Positions 1 to 8,753 of a stretch of 32,736 bases of DNA are shown here, in pieces (position 1 is the first letter of the stretch; each line of letters starts with the position of its first letter). The notes below the pieces were generated by a model. That model did no database searches and was not told the origin of the DNA. It worked only from the letters and a program-made list of their open reading frames with translations. Source of the stretch: Candidatus Woesearchaeota archaeon (GTDB taxonomy: Archaea > Nanobdellota > Nanobdellia > Woesearchaeales > UBA525). Location of the stretch: the NCBI GenBank assembly GCA_018221245.1, contig JAAOYH010000061.1, positions 1-32,736 of the forward strand, given 5' to 3'. A program made the position numbers and the translations under genes.

Positions 1-1623
1 CATTATTTGAGATTCGAGTTCAGTACGAACAGCTAAATCCTCAACAACTGTTACGAAGTCTTCTCCGCCTATCTTACCCAAAGACTCAAAAAGCTTCTTG
101 AGCTCCGGTGATCTCTCGTGCATGAGTGTAGAGATCTTTCCTTCGATAGATAGACCATTCCAACCACTGAATAGATCTGCAGACTCTTGAGCCTTACGAA
201 AGCGTTCTAAATCGATCCCTTGTTCTTTAGATAGAGCCTTAAGTGCCTGATCCTTAATTGCAGACTGGGGCTTTCCTAGTCTGGATATTGCACTAAAAGC
301 TTTATCCTGACCACCAAGACGACTTAAAGCAGCCTCTTGTATGTCAACGAGTCTCTTTGTAACTCCCATTTGTTTTTTATATTCAGGAGAAGCTGTCTTA
401 AGTATGTCGTCAATCTCACCCCTTATTCCAATTAATAAACCTTGAGTCTTATTCTTAGCAAATGTTCCAGGAATTTGAAGAAACTCGGTGGACTCGTCTA
501 CAGACTTTAGAAATAGTTTAAGCGCAGGACCATCAAGTACGTCTGGCATAGTCTCAAGATCATTAAGTAACGATTTTATTTTTGTTCTAGCTTGTGATGC
601 TTGTGGACCAGCAACCCCGGTTCTGCTTAGTCGAGCTAATTGTTTCTCAAAAGGTTTTTTAATACTATTTAAACTAAACTTCAAAGATGAATCTGCTTCT
701 AATATGTCTAGAGCTACATCAGCCTCCTTAACCACTTTGTCTTTTAAGTCTCCAAGAGCAATTTGAATAGTATCAACCAGGTCAAGTTTTTTATCTCTAG
801 CAGATTTTTTTAATTTATTTACAACTACCTCAACCTTTTCAACAACATCACCTTTTGATATTCCTTCGGTCTTAAGGATTCTCTCAATGTTCGCGTTGTA
901 TTTACGAAGAGTCTCAGGTCTCTTTCCTACTGCTAGTGCTAAACCCGATACAAGAGCGTCTGGTGCTGCTCTAGCTACACCTCTTGCTGCTGCCCCTACT
1001 ACAGGAATTGCTCCACCAAGGGCTCCACCTATAGTTGCTCCGCCTTCACCGTCTTGAACGCCACCAATAATAGCTCCTTCTCCACCGAGTTGAGCTGCCC
1101 TAGTAATTACAGGTGATCCCTCTGCTAAAGCCAAACCAGCTTCACCAATACCAGGTGCTGCCTTGGCGATACCACTAGCCGCTAATCTTCCAGCTCCCCT
1201 AATTCCTGCTCCTGCTATTCCGCCACCAGCAAGTGCTCCACCAACTGTTCCAGCAAGGGATGCTTTAGGAAAGTCTTCAGAGAGTTGTGCCTGTCTTGCT
1301 ATGTTAGCTGCTTCTCGTTGTTCAAACGTTGTCCCTTGTTCTTCAGGAAACTTAAATCCTTGTGCTTCTAAATCTGCTTGTGAGGTATCTCCAAGAACAC
1401 TCTCAAGAGCTGTACGAATAGCTGGTTCTACTGCTGCTTGAATCTTAGGTAAGAATCCAAGAGTTGCTGCTTGACCAAATGATTCAACACCTGCTTGAAG
1501 TGCACTACCTTGAGGCTTCGGAACTTCTGCTTGTTGAAGTAATTGAATCTTTTGTTGACGACTTAAACCCTGAGGTTGTGCCGCTTGCAATGCTTGTAGT
1601 TTTTGCTCTCTCGTTAAAGCCAT
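1..1623 (-). CDS. Probable internal virion (DNA ejection) protein, C-terminus cut by window edge
   Basis: The frame is open from the ATG at 1623 to the left edge, giving 541 residues with no stop, so the C-terminus is missing. The N-terminus (about residues 1-45) is Gln-rich. Residues 120-215 are a run of glycine-zipper hydrophobic stretches (AGTVGGALAGGG; GATIGGALGGAIPVVG), and the rest is charged and helical. Glycine-zipper segments inside large soluble phage proteins are typical of podovirus ejection proteins, which leave the head and form a channel through the envelope; I infer that role. It is the last gene of the late operon seen here, 2 bases after the previous stop, with a weak AGGA ribosome site. 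No lysozyme or transglycosylase motif was recognised. The missing end may be the fragment at the right edge. Confidence 0.75.
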   Translation of the reverse strand, partial: MALTREQKLQALQAAQPQGLSRQQKIQLLQQAEVPKPQGSALQAGVESFGQAATLGFLPKIQAAVEPAIRTALESVLGDTSQADLEAQGFKFPEEQGTTFEQREAANIARQAQLSEDFPKASLAGTVGGALAGGGIAGAGIRGAGRLAASGIAKAAPGIGEAGLALAEGSPVITRAAQLGGEGAIIGGVQDGEGGATIGGALGGAIPVVGAAARGVARAAPDALVSGLALAVGKRPETLRKYNANIERILKTEGISKGDVVEKVEVVVNKLKKSARDKKLDLVDTIQIALGDLKDKVVKEADVALDILEADSSLKFSLNSIKKPFEKQLARLSRTGVAGPQASQARTKIKSLLNDLETMPDVLDGPALKLFLKSVDESTEFLQIPGTFAKNKTQGLLIGIRGEIDDILKTASPEYKKQMGVTKRLVDIQEAALSRLGGQDKAFSAISRLGKPQSAIKDQALKALSKEQGIDLERFRKAQESADLFSGWNGLSIEGKISTLMHERSPELKKLFESLGKIGGEDFVTVVEDLAVRTELESQIM

Positions 1624-1625
1624 TT

Positions 1626-2912
1626 CTATTGTCCTATCTGACCACCGGTTTGTGGATCAATACCAGCCGCCTGTAACCTTGCATCTAACTCTTCATCCGT
1701 TAGTTCATTAAAGCTTGCTGCCTGTGCCTCACTTGTTCCAAAACCACTAAACCCAACTGGACGAATACCTGCAACAGGAGCACGTGGAGCAGCTCGACCT
1801 GCAGCAACAGCAGTTGAAACGACATCAAAAGCGTCACCTGCCTCTGCCCTTAGTCCTTGAATGGCAACCATTCGGCTTCGTCTTTTTTGTTCTAATACTT
1901 CAGCACTATCTCCAATTCGTGGAAAATATTGTTTCTCTGCTGATGCAAACTCACTTGGTGCAATGGCTGCTCCAGATTCAGGACGAAGGACTGCGTTTAC
2001 AAAGTCTCTCTCAGCTTGATCTTGTTGTTTTTGTTGATCAGACTTTAATGCTTCTGGAAAGAAACTTGATCTCTGAGTGGCAGATGTAGCAGAAGTTGGA
2101 TCAAACCCTTCACTAGCTAACCTTGTAAATACTTCCTCTGATTGCTCTAACCTTTTAGCAAATTTAGCAGCTTCAAACTGACTTGTCTTTGGGGTTGGTC
2201 TCTTAGTTATTAAGGATCTTTGATCACGAAAGTTTTGTTTTAATAGTTCTAACTCTTGAGCCTGGTCACCCTTTTGAGAGAGGATCTCTTTTTGGAATTG
2301 TTGACCCTCTCTTGTCTCACGGCTTTTTACTTCACGTTGAATAGCTTGTGCTTCTTTGTCTCTTTTGCGTTGTTCGCTAGCAGATCGTAAATCCTCTAAA
2401 TCCTGGACACCTTTAATACCTACCTTAGCTCCAATAGCTCCACCTTCTAATCCTCCAGCAGCAGAACCAAGTAAAATAGGTGCAAGGCCAATAAGGGCTA
2501 GGGCAAGCTTTTGCTGGTTATCCCTATCTTGCTCACTATCAGTATCAGGCTCTTCAGTGGCTACCTCTTTTAGTAAAGCAGGATCTTCAACAGCGGATAC
2601 ATCTAGTTTATCTGCTCCAACTGCAATCTTCTGTGCACCCTCAATATTCTTATCTGTGACTTTTGATGGAGCAATACCAGCAGTCTTTGCTAGTTGCTTC
2701 TTAAGTTGTTCCCTTTGTGGTCTTACCTTTGCTGCGATCTCAGAAGTAGATGGCGGTCCAGCTGGCTCAATAGGAGAGGGCTGTGGAGTGGGGGTAGGAC
2801 TGGGTGTTGGGCTAGGAGTTGGACTAGGTTGTGGTTTTGGCTTTGCTTTAGCAGCTTCAGCTATGGGTAAACCAGGGTTCTTCTTCTTAGTGAGTTCAGA
2901 TAATAAAGCCAT
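1626..2912 (-). CDS. Probable ejection-type virion protein with Pro-Thr-rich segment and glycine zipper
   Basis: 428 residues. Residues 24-50 are a Lys/Pro then Pro-Thr/Ser repeat segment, like a flexible spacer. Residues 135-167 are a hydrophobic glycine-zipper stretch (ALALIGLAPILLGSAAGG), followed by a long charged helical region (170-240). Residues 303-350 carry a motif, LRPESGAAIAPSEF then KQYFPRIGD, that I recall from other phage structural or DNA-transfer proteins, though I cannot name the family. The ATG overlaps the upstream stop as TAATG. The position between two other ejection-type genes and the membrane-active segment suggest an internal virion protein delivered with the DNA. Function is inferred from context. 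Confidence 0.7.
   Translation of the reverse strand: MALLSELTKKKNPGLPIAEAAKAKPKPQPSPTPSPTPSPTPTPQPSPIEPAGPPSTSEIAAKVRPQREQLKKQLAKTAGIAPSKVTDKNIEGAQKIAVGADKLDVSAVEDPALLKEVATEEPDTDSEQDRDNQQKLALALIGLAPILLGSAAGGLEGGAIGAKVGIKGVQDLEDLRSASEQRKRDKEAQAIQREVKSRETREGQQFQKEILSQKGDQAQELELLKQNFRDQRSLITKRPTPKTSQFEAAKFAKRLEQSEEVFTRLASEGFDPTSATSATQRSSFFPEALKSDQQKQQDQAERDFVNAVLRPESGAAIAPSEFASAEKQYFPRIGDSAEVLEQKRRSRMVAIQGLRAEAGDAFDVVSTAVAAGRAAPRAPVAGIRPVGFSGFGTSEAQAASFNELTDEELDARLQAAGIDPQTGGQIGQ
2766..2837 (-). repeat. In-frame Pro-Thr/Ser coding repeat
   Basis: A degenerate short tandem repeat inside the ejection-type gene, encoding alternating Pro with Ser, Thr or Gln (SPTPSPTPSPTPTPQPSP) at residues 30-47. 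It probably makes an extended flexible linker. It is coding, not a CRISPR or regulatory array. Confidence 0.8.
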
Positions 2913-3616
2913 TACTTCTTACCACCTTCTGCTTTATCAACTCGTTGTTGAGCTACATCAGCTTGCTTCTCTCCAACAAGAGCTTGTAAAGATGCTCCTC
3001 GTTCTGCAGATCCTAATGCTGCAAATCCAAACTCAGTTGAGAGTTGTCCGAACTTCTCAGCCTGTGCACGTTTTTGCTCTTCTCCAAGTGTCCTCTCAAA
3101 TTGAGACAATCCTTGCTCTCTAGCTGCTACTTGTCTTAAAAAAATATCACGTTCAGCTTCAGCCTCTTGACGCTGCGCTCCTCTTAGTAGTTGTCCTCGT
3201 TGAGCAGATGCTAATCCACCCCGAACACCAGATGATGCTTGCTCACCTCTTAGTCTGCGAAGTTGGGTCTCTGAAGCCTTCTGTGCGCCTCCCAGTACCT
3301 GTTCTCTGAATGCTTGTTGTTCTTCAGGAGTGAATCCTTCAAGCTTAGCTCGGCGTCTCTCAAGAACATCAGCGAAGTCAGTAGTTCTTGCAGACTGCTC
3401 TTCTCTTGTTCCAAAGGATCCAGCTCCAAAGAGCTCTTGTCCACGTTCTCGTCCAGCCTTTAAATCTCTTTCTCTCGCTTGACGACTTTCTTCTAAGAAC
3501 TTACGTCGCCTGTCGTCTTGGGATCTTTCTTGTGCTGCTTTTAACCTGTTCTTTTCGCCTTGAATATCGATTCCGACAGTATCAACAGCCTGTTGTTGCG
3601 GTCCACCTCCACCCAT
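2912..3616 (-). CDS. Coiled-coil internal virion protein candidate
   Basis: 234 residues from the ATG at 3616, chosen over an ATG 24 bases upstream because GGAG lies 6 bases before it and it begins 2 bases after the previous stop. The protein is rich in Arg, Glu, Gln and Ala and almost wholly helical, with an N-terminal Gly/Gln patch (MGGGGPQQQ) and Ala/Gly-rich parts near residues 125-150 and 195-215. Size, helicity and order (after the GNAT-like gene, before two larger glycine-zipper proteins) resemble the small first ejection protein of podoviruses such as T7 gp14 or P22 gp7. That is positional analogy, not detected homology. Confidence 0.6.
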   Translation of the reverse strand: MGGGGPQQQAVDTVGIDIQGEKNRLKAAQERSQDDRRRKFLEESRQARERDLKAGRERGQELFGAGSFGTREEQSARTTDFADVLERRRAKLEGFTPEEQQAFREQVLGGAQKASETQLRRLRGEQASSGVRGGLASAQRGQLLRGAQRQEAEAERDIFLRQVAAREQGLSQFERTLGEEQKRAQAEKFGQLSTEFGFAALGSAERGASLQALVGEKQADVAQQRVDKAEGGKK

Positions 3617-3618
3617 AA

Positions 3619-4104
3619 TTAACTCCAGTCCATTTCCCAAGTGATTAACTTGTCGTCTTCAGCAATCTTTTTGCCGTATTTATTCACACATGCTTTTAGA
3701 AATTGTTCAGGTGGAGAATCCCTCCTGGTCTGGAAGATCACTCTGTCGATTTTGCGTTTGTCGCTTTCGAGTGAACTTACCATTTGTTTGCCCAAACCAT
3801 TATTGAAGTACTCTGGTATTAAATACAAACAGCGCACAGCGATAATACAGTCATAGATATTATGATAAATCATAAATCCGACTATTTCATCTTTATTGTA
3901 TAGCAGTTGAACTTGGTCGCCTTTGTTTAAGTACCAATACAAATGGCTCTCAGCCTTAGACATCTTGATCTTATGTCCGTAACTTTCAAACTCATCAAAG
4001 CCAGATAAGTCCTCTCCATTTATGACAGCCCAGTATTCCCAGAAGATGGGTATCAACGAATCGATCTGCTTCATGTTGTACCTACTTAGAGGCACATACT
4101 TCAT
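3619..4104 (-). CDS. GNAT-fold acetyltransferase-like protein in the T7 gp13 position
   Basis: 161 residues from the ATG at 4104, which overlaps the previous stop as ATGA. An upstream in-frame ATG at 4176 would overlap the previous gene by 76 bases and is less likely. Residues 73-92 (DEIVGFMIYHNIYDCIIAVR) and 93-110 (LYLIPEYFNNGLGKQMVS) match the central strands and the acetyl-CoA pyrophosphate loop (x-x-G-x-G/A) of GNAT enzymes. In T7-like phages, gp13, whose family is GNAT-like as I recall, sits just before the internal core proteins; this gene has the same place. It may be a morphogenesis factor rather than an active enzyme. No substrate can be named. Confidence 0.72.
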   Translation of the reverse strand: MKYVPLSRYNMKQIDSLIPIFWEYWAVINGEDLSGFDEFESYGHKIKMSKAESHLYWYLNKGDQVQLLYNKDEIVGFMIYHNIYDCIIAVRCLYLIPEYFNNGLGKQMVSSLESDKRKIDRVIFQTRRDSPPEQFLKACVNKYGKKIAEDDKLITWEMDWS

Positions 4105-4463
4105 CTCAGAAACAGAACTGTCGCTGTTACGCTCGATGCATTCGTGTTCTTCAGGTAAACAAACTGCTTGGTCCATTGAGTATCCCCATCAACTATATCT
4201 TGTGAACCAGATCCTCCACGTACTATAATCCTCTGCGTCGGAATGTCTTGGCTTCTTAATTTGTTTCTTATCTCAGTCTCTGCTCCTGAGGCTAAAGTCA
4301 CTTCTACCGTAAAAGATTCAAAGTTATCTTCAAAACTAATCTTAGTTAAACCTGTCGTTAACTCCCTAAGAGTACTCGTTACATCAACAGTCAGAAACTT
4401 AACGACCTCCTCAAGCTTGGGATCAAGAAGATTCCTAAACTCTCTAAAAGAAGCAAACCTCAT
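4101..4463 (-). CDS. Small tail-region protein of unknown function
   Basis: 120 residues. The ATG overlaps the nozzle gene stop as ATGA, and the stop overlaps the GNAT-like gene in the same way, so the three are probably translated in a coupled fashion. Helical N-terminus (1-45), beta-rich C-terminus (50-120) with a Gly/Ser turn (RGGSGSQD) near residue 83. No signal peptide or membrane segment. Its place among tail genes suggests a minor tail or assembly component; I do not recognise the family. Confidence 0.65.
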   Translation of the reverse strand: MRFASFREFRNLLDPKLEEVVKFLTVDVTSTLRELTTGLTKISFEDNFESFTVEVTLASGAETEIRNKLRSQDIPTQRIIVRGGSGSQDIVDGDTQWTKQFVYLKNTNASSVTATVLFLR

Positions 4464-6994
4464 TTTTTGAACTCTCTTCTATAAGGTGTAGCTATCTCTA
4501 GCTCCCAACCTGTAAGAATAGTGTTTTGCTGAGCGTTGATGTTTGAATAACGTAATCTTAAGGATTTAAACCTACCCGTTGATAACTTGCTAATCACTGC
4601 GTTCTCAGCAGGATCTCCATAAGGAGTCGTACTATAAGCAGACACTCCATAACCAGAGACACCCAAAGATACAGTGAAGGTAGACTTAGCTGAGTCCTTG
4701 ATATAGTTCACTTCGGTCTTAACATCTAACGACACATCGTTGTTTTTAAGGGCTTCTAATGCAAACACACGAAGTGAGAGATACTTCTTTAAAACAGATG
4801 GTTCACCTACTGGTTCCCATTGAGAGTCATAATTCCAAGTAACTACTTCGTTATTGTCTTGGTAATCAAAAGCATCATTAAGACTATGACGCCTGTAAAG
4901 AATGTGTTCCACATTACTAGTAAAACTAGATGCTCTGCGTTCACTGAATAAAAACTCTCCATCAATAGTGGTCACACCACCAGCCATATTCATATTGTCC
5001 CATAACAACCAAGCATCCCTCGTGTAATCATAGGCAATGATCTGAGAGTCGCTGTTGGCGTACTTATCAGAGGATCCGTCTTCTGACTCAGTAGGGATAT
5101 AGATGATGTATTTTTCGTGTGTCCTATCATTAATAGCTACTGCTCTTTTAAGCATTAACTTCTGATTGTCATCTGTAACTTGAGTATTAAATAGCATCTG
5201 CTTTAAATCTTCAGTTATTTGATCTACGTCAAACATAGGCTCGATTCTATCTCCACCAACCGTCTGAGGTATTTGTGAACCCTGCATGAAGAAGGGACCA
5301 CGATCAGATAAGAAACCTAGTAATCCTCTAGCCTCTTTGATCGTTGCATGAGCAATACAACCAATATCACCAGTAAGCAGTGAGACTCTAAGGTTAACGT
5401 TTGCTATGTCTCCACTCATGATGTGGATAGACTTTTGTTTGAAGATTGCGAAGTCTTGAACAGTAGGTGAAATACCAGTGATGATATCTCCTAAGATCGT
5501 ATCTACTCTGAAGTTGTTTGATCCAGCAGGAAAGAACTCAGGACCATCTACATCTGCAAAGAACACCGTATTAGGAAACTCAATATTACCTGCGATAATT
5601 GTTTGGTTACTAAATGATGAGATGTACTTACCCTTTGGAGGAGTAGACCTATCAGTGAGTGGTTCAATGAACTGAGCACCAAGTGATGCATCTACAATGT
5701 CATCATTATAAACCTGAGTAGCAGTGAATGAGTTGTTTGGAATCTCATCAACTAAAAAGAATGATTCAGGAGTAGTCGCTGAGGACTTAGACCTAAAGAT
5801 ATTAATCTTAAGGTTGTTTGAGATGACAACGTTATCAGAAACAGTAACAGCTGCTCCATCTACAGTGATCGTTCCAGCGGCTATAGCAGTTACATTCCTA
5901 GTTACATTAGCTGCACTTACAGTATCAAAGAAGTAAGCTTTATCTCCTACTTCCATAGTATGAGACCCACCCGAACCATCATCTACAGTGATCGTGTTAA
6001 CAACAGCTTGTAGTCCAGCCACGATTGCACAATCCGTGTTAAAACCACTAGAAGCTAGAATATTCGCTACTGTTACATCAAACGATTCAGCAGTAGGGGA
6101 CAGGGGTGGATCAGTTTTTAAGAAGTTACCTTCAGTGATATTTCCGACAGCATCTACTTGTTGGTATTGGACCAGATGAACATAAGTCGTACCAGTAATA
6201 CTACCAGCAGCGACCAGAGCATTGGTGACAGTAGCTGGCTCTGGAACTCCTGATCTGTAGAGTGTTTGACCGTCGTACTTTTGTACTTCGTCGTAACCAT
6301 TAGATAAATATAAAACATTATTGATCTGGACACTTGATACATTCTCGAAGTTATCAGCGTTCTTATTCGTTTCACTACCAGCAAAGGGTGAAGCAAGTGG
6401 AGAGTTAATATCAGAGTATCCACCAGCAGTAGCAGTGAGAGTAGAGGCCGCTAAGTCATGATCCCTAACGATCTTAAAAAAGGAGGCTGAAACAGTAGTC
6501 TCTCCAGTAGTCGTTGCTGCGAATCCAGTTAAAGCATTAATGTCAGTAACAAGTGATGAGATAGCAACGGGTGATGCTTCATCAAATCCAAGACCAAGTG
6601 CTTTATCTAATACAAATACAGCACCTTCTAGAATCTGTGCTCTATATTGAGATGTTTCAACATCATAGAATATGGACATCAAACAAGTAGGATCAGAACC
6701 AGAATAGGTAACAGTCATAGTAGCGTCTACTAGCTTATGACCAATGGTAGACACAGCTACTACTTGAGGGACTTGTAATCCAGTATCAGGATCTATTCTC
6801 TCATATGTGAATAAACCAAAACCACCCTTAGAAGCTGAATGTGCTTGGAAACCTTTTCGTTTCTCAACAGCACCTGACTTCCTATATTGAGCATTCTTCA
6901 TACCTGAAGCAAATTGAATAGGTCTTGTTAAGTCAGATGATTTGAGGTCGATTCCAAAGTGATTGAGATAGGACTTCTTTAAAAGATACTCAGC
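4460..6994 (-). CDS. Probable tail nozzle / DNA stabilization protein
   Basis: 844 residues from the ATG at 6994, chosen because GGAG lies 7 bases upstream and because an earlier in-frame start would overlap the previous gene more. The start region (QFASGMKNAQYRKSGAVEKR) carries a motif I associate with podovirus tail-tube or stabilization proteins, whose N-termini read like G-m-x-N-a-x-Y-r-k-x-G-x-x-x-R-x-G. The body is rich in short beta strands, Asp/Asn/Gly turns and Thr, as in the beta-propeller nozzles of P22 gp10 and T7 gp12. It directly follows the probable adaptor gene (ATGGCTGA overlap), the usual order. There is no enzyme motif. The nozzle call rests on size, order and this N-terminal pattern. 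Confidence 0.72.
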   Translation of the reverse strand, partial: AEYLLKKSYLNHFGIDLKSSDLTRPIQFASGMKNAQYRKSGAVEKRKGFQAHSASKGGFGLFTYERIDPDTGLQVPQVVAVSTIGHKLVDATMTVTYSGSDPTCLMSIFYDVETSQYRAQILEGAVFVLDKALGLGFDEASPVAISSLVTDINALTGFAATTTGETTVSASFFKIVRDHDLAASTLTATAGGYSDINSPLASPFAGSETNKNADNFENVSSVQINNVLYLSNGYDEVQKYDGQTLYRSGVPEPATVTNALVAAGSITGTTYVHLVQYQQVDAVGNITEGNFLKTDPPLSPTAESFDVTVANILASSGFNTDCAIVAGLQAVVNTITVDDGSGGSHTMEVGDKAYFFDTVSAANVTRNVTAIAAGTITVDGAAVTVSDNVVISNNLKINIFRSKSSATTPESFFLVDEIPNNSFTATQVYNDDIVDASLGAQFIEPLTDRSTPPKGKYISSFSNQTIIAGNIEFPNTVFFADVDGPEFFPAGSNNFRVDTILGDIITGISPTVQDFAIFKQKSIHIMSGDIANVNLRVSLLTGDIGCIAHATIKEARGLLGFLSDRGPFFMQGSQIPQTVGGDRIEPMFDVDQITEDLKQMLFNTQVTDDNQKLMLKRAVAINDRTHEKYIIYIPTESEDGSSDKYANSDSQIIAYDYTRDAWLLWDNMNMAGGVTTIDGEFLFSERRASSFTSNVEHILYRRHSLNDAFDYQDNNEVVTWNYDSQWEPVGEPSVLKKYLSLRVFALEALKNNDVSLDVKTEVNYIKDSAKSTFTVSLGVSGYGVSAYSTTPYGDPAENAVISKLSTGRFKSLRLRYSNINAQQNTILTGWELEIATPYRREFKK

Positions 6995-7931
6995 CATAAT
7001 CATCTCCAGACGGAAGGTATTGATCATCTAGGATGGTCACATAATCAACGTCACCGTCTGGCTCACTGAATGTCTCTATGATTTCTCTCTCTATTTCAGC
7101 TAGAAGAGGAGTCTGTGTACCTACATCATTAGATGAGTCTCTGTTTAGAATTCTATTGTTTGTATACTCAAGTAGGTATCTCTCAGTGATATCTGGAAGC
7201 TCTGAATGAGTGGTTGCATCTAAGCCTCTTACTACGAAGTCACCTACTGCAAACGTTTGTCCTGAATCAAAGGTATGTGAACCATCAAGAGTAACAACAC
7301 CTGACGTTTCGTTAATCTCAGTGAATCCAATACCATCCATTTTAACAATACCGTTCTTATCAACGATAGTTAGGAAGTTACTTTCTTCAAGAGAAGTCTT
7401 ATCGATAAGGAAGGTAGAATCTAAGGTTAAAGCAGTTAACTGAGTTGAAGTGACAGTAGACGACCCTACCTTCCCTCTTCGAATATCTAGTATCGGAAGC
7501 TTCTTAACGTATGTCATTCGAATCGTGCCAGTTAAATCATCTGACTGTGGCTGAATAAGAATGGCGCCTGAACGTCTAATGTAAAATGCTGGGGTGGATG
7601 CAACACCGGAGAACCGCTCTGGTAGCCGGCCTTGCTTTAGTTGAACATAATCTGAGTCTTGACCTGTACTTGAAAACTCTACAAGATCTAGTCTGTTACC
7701 AAGGAATGCATCACTTGGAATATCAAACGCTTCTTGTTTTTGGATAGCGTCGATAATGGCTTCAGCTTGAAATAGATCTGCGTTCACTTGAACAATAAGT
7801 GATTGCATACGATTTTGGGCATCGTTCATGTACTGAATAAACTCTTCAGTAGATATGCCTGTTGAATCAGAGAAGTCAGTATTATCTGTGGCTCTTCTCG
7901 ATTGATCTATAAGAAGCTGTAAGTATCTCAT
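6990..7931 (-). CDS. Probable head-to-tail adaptor protein
   Basis: 313 residues, ATGA overlap with the preceding small gene. Residues 1-70 are helical with a pattern typical of podovirus adaptors bound under the portal (STEEFIQYMNDAQNRMQSLI). The middle is beta-rich (75-240), and the C-terminal 250-295 is helical (ITERYLLEYTNNRILNRDSS). The equivalent in P22 is gp4 and in T7 gp11. It sits just before the nozzle gene, as adaptors do. No catalytic motif is visible, so any P22 gp4-like muramidase activity cannot be claimed. Confidence 0.72.
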   Translation of the reverse strand: MRYLQLLIDQSRRATDNTDFSDSTGISTEEFIQYMNDAQNRMQSLIVQVNADLFQAEAIIDAIQKQEAFDIPSDAFLGNRLDLVEFSSTGQDSDYVQLKQGRLPERFSGVASTPAFYIRRSGAILIQPQSDDLTGTIRMTYVKKLPILDIRRGKVGSSTVTSTQLTALTLDSTFLIDKTSLEESNFLTIVDKNGIVKMDGIGFTEINETSGVVTLDGSHTFDSGQTFAVGDFVVRGLDATTHSELPDITERYLLEYTNNRILNRDSSNDVGTQTPLLAEIEREIIETFSEPDGDVDYVTILDDQYLPSGDDYG

Positions 7932-8206
7932 TCACCCATGCGCCTCTTCATAACTTCGATGATTAAAGCTTTCTTTTGTGATGGATCTTCTTGTCTCTTT
8001 TCACTGCTCTCTCGTTCTCCACCGAAGTGACTTACGATGAAAGCTGCTCCATCAATACCTTCTTCATCAAGCATGTTTCGAATCTGATTGAGAGACATAA
8101 TAGCTTTGTTTTTCATGTCATCAGACATCTTCATAGACTCAGCCATCTTGCCTTCTTCTTTGCCGCCACCAATAACTTCAGATATGTCTTTAAAATTTGC
8201 CATCAT
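7928..8206 (-). CDS. Small hypothetical protein, tail region
   Basis: 92 residues, Met- and Lys-rich. Two ATG codons are adjacent at the start; the first overlaps the upstream stop as ATGA. Residues 20-55 form a charged helix and 75-92 a basic helix (KKALIIEVMKRR). It overlaps the adaptor gene by ATGA. No membrane segment and no recognised family. It could be an assembly chaperone or minor virion protein. Confidence 0.6.
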   Translation of the reverse strand: MMANFKDISEVIGGGKEEGKMAESMKMSDDMKNKAIMSLNQIRNMLDEEGIDGAAFIVSHFGGERESSEKRQEDPSQKKALIIEVMKRRMGE

Positions 8207-8466
8207 GTTATCTCTTTACCGAATTGTTTTACAAGGCGTCCAAGAGCACCACGTGATCGCTCTTTTCTAGCTAATAGTCTACGCTGATCAGATTCGTTTT
8301 CTTGAGCTTTAGCTTGTAGGTTTTGAGCCTTCTGTCTTTGCTTCATCCTAGCTTTATCACTAAGGAGTGAGCCTAGTAATTGAGCACTAGCACCTAAAGC
8401 CACACCAATAGATTGCTGAGAGACAGCCTGGTTCATGAGTTGTTTCTTGCGATCGTCCTCTTCCAT
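8203..8466 (-). CDS. Small Ala/Gly-helix plus charged coil protein, pair member 2
   Basis: 87 residues; the ATG overlaps the previous stop as TAATG. Residues 18-36 (QSIGVALGASAQLLGSLLSD) are a moderately hydrophobic helix, followed by a strongly charged Lys/Arg/Gln helix (37-72) and a tail LGRLVKQFGKEIT. The tail resembles that of the gene just upstream (FSQLVSGFGKALLR), so the two may be diverged copies. A membrane-interacting or internal virion role is possible but not shown. Confidence 0.6.
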   Translation of the reverse strand: MEEDDRKKQLMNQAVSQQSIGVALGASAQLLGSLLSDKARMKQRQKAQNLQAKAQENESDQRRLLARKERSRGALGRLVKQFGKEIT

Positions 8467-8744
8467 TATCTGAGTAAAGCCTTTCCAAATCCACTAACTA
8501 GTTGTGAGAAAGCGTTTTGCTGTCCAGTCGTTAAAGCTTTTGCAGCGCCCTTTTGAGTTTCAAAGGCAGCTTGTTGTGCTTGTGCGGCCAGCTCTTCTTG
8601 CTTACGTTTTCTCTCAGCTGCTGCTTTAAGTAGTCCGCCAATTAATCCTGCTCCTGCAGTAACTCCTGCTGCAGCGATTCCGGTTCCTGCTCCTGCTGCT
8701 GATCCAGCTACTTCTTCTTCTTCTACTGCTGCTGCCAATGCCAT
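8466..8744 (-). CDS. Small Ala/Gly-rich hydrophobic protein, pair member 1
   Basis: 92 residues. AAGGGG lies 5 bases before the ATG. After an acidic start (VEEEEV) comes an Ala/Gly-rich hydrophobic stretch at residues 13-41 (GSAAGAGTGIAAAGVTAGAG), then a charged Gln/Ala helix and the tail FSQLVSGFGKALLR. Layout is like the next gene, with which it overlaps as TAATG. The glycine-rich membrane-active stretch resembles those of the ejection proteins in this genome, so a small injected virion protein is one reading; a holin is another, less likely given its place in the tail operon. Confidence 0.6.
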   Translation of the reverse strand: MALAAAVEEEEVAGSAAGAGTGIAAAGVTAGAGLIGGLLKAAAERKRKQEELAAQAQQAAFETQKGAAKALTTGQQNAFSQLVSGFGKALLR

Positions 8745-8753
8745 AATATCCCC

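Noticed and set aside
1-3. Direct circular closure of the window ends
   Set aside because: Joining base 1 to base 32736 shifts the frame and meets a stop within about 20 codons, so an exact join is not supported; only a join with missing bases remains possible.
1784-2089. Gln/Leu-rich plus-strand frame
   Set aside because: Mirror of the codon bias of the leftward gene; composition unlike any protein here.
2766-2837. Possible CRISPR-like or satellite repeat
   Set aside because: The repeats are in frame, very short and degenerate, and encode a Pro-Thr linker; no spacers exist. No CRISPR array was seen in the window.
2356-3123. Long plus-strand frame (255 codons) opposite the ejection-type genes
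   Set aside because: It is antisense to two well-supported overlapping genes, its protein is low in complexity (Gly/Val/Leu runs mirror the Pro-Thr repeat), and it has no ribosome site.
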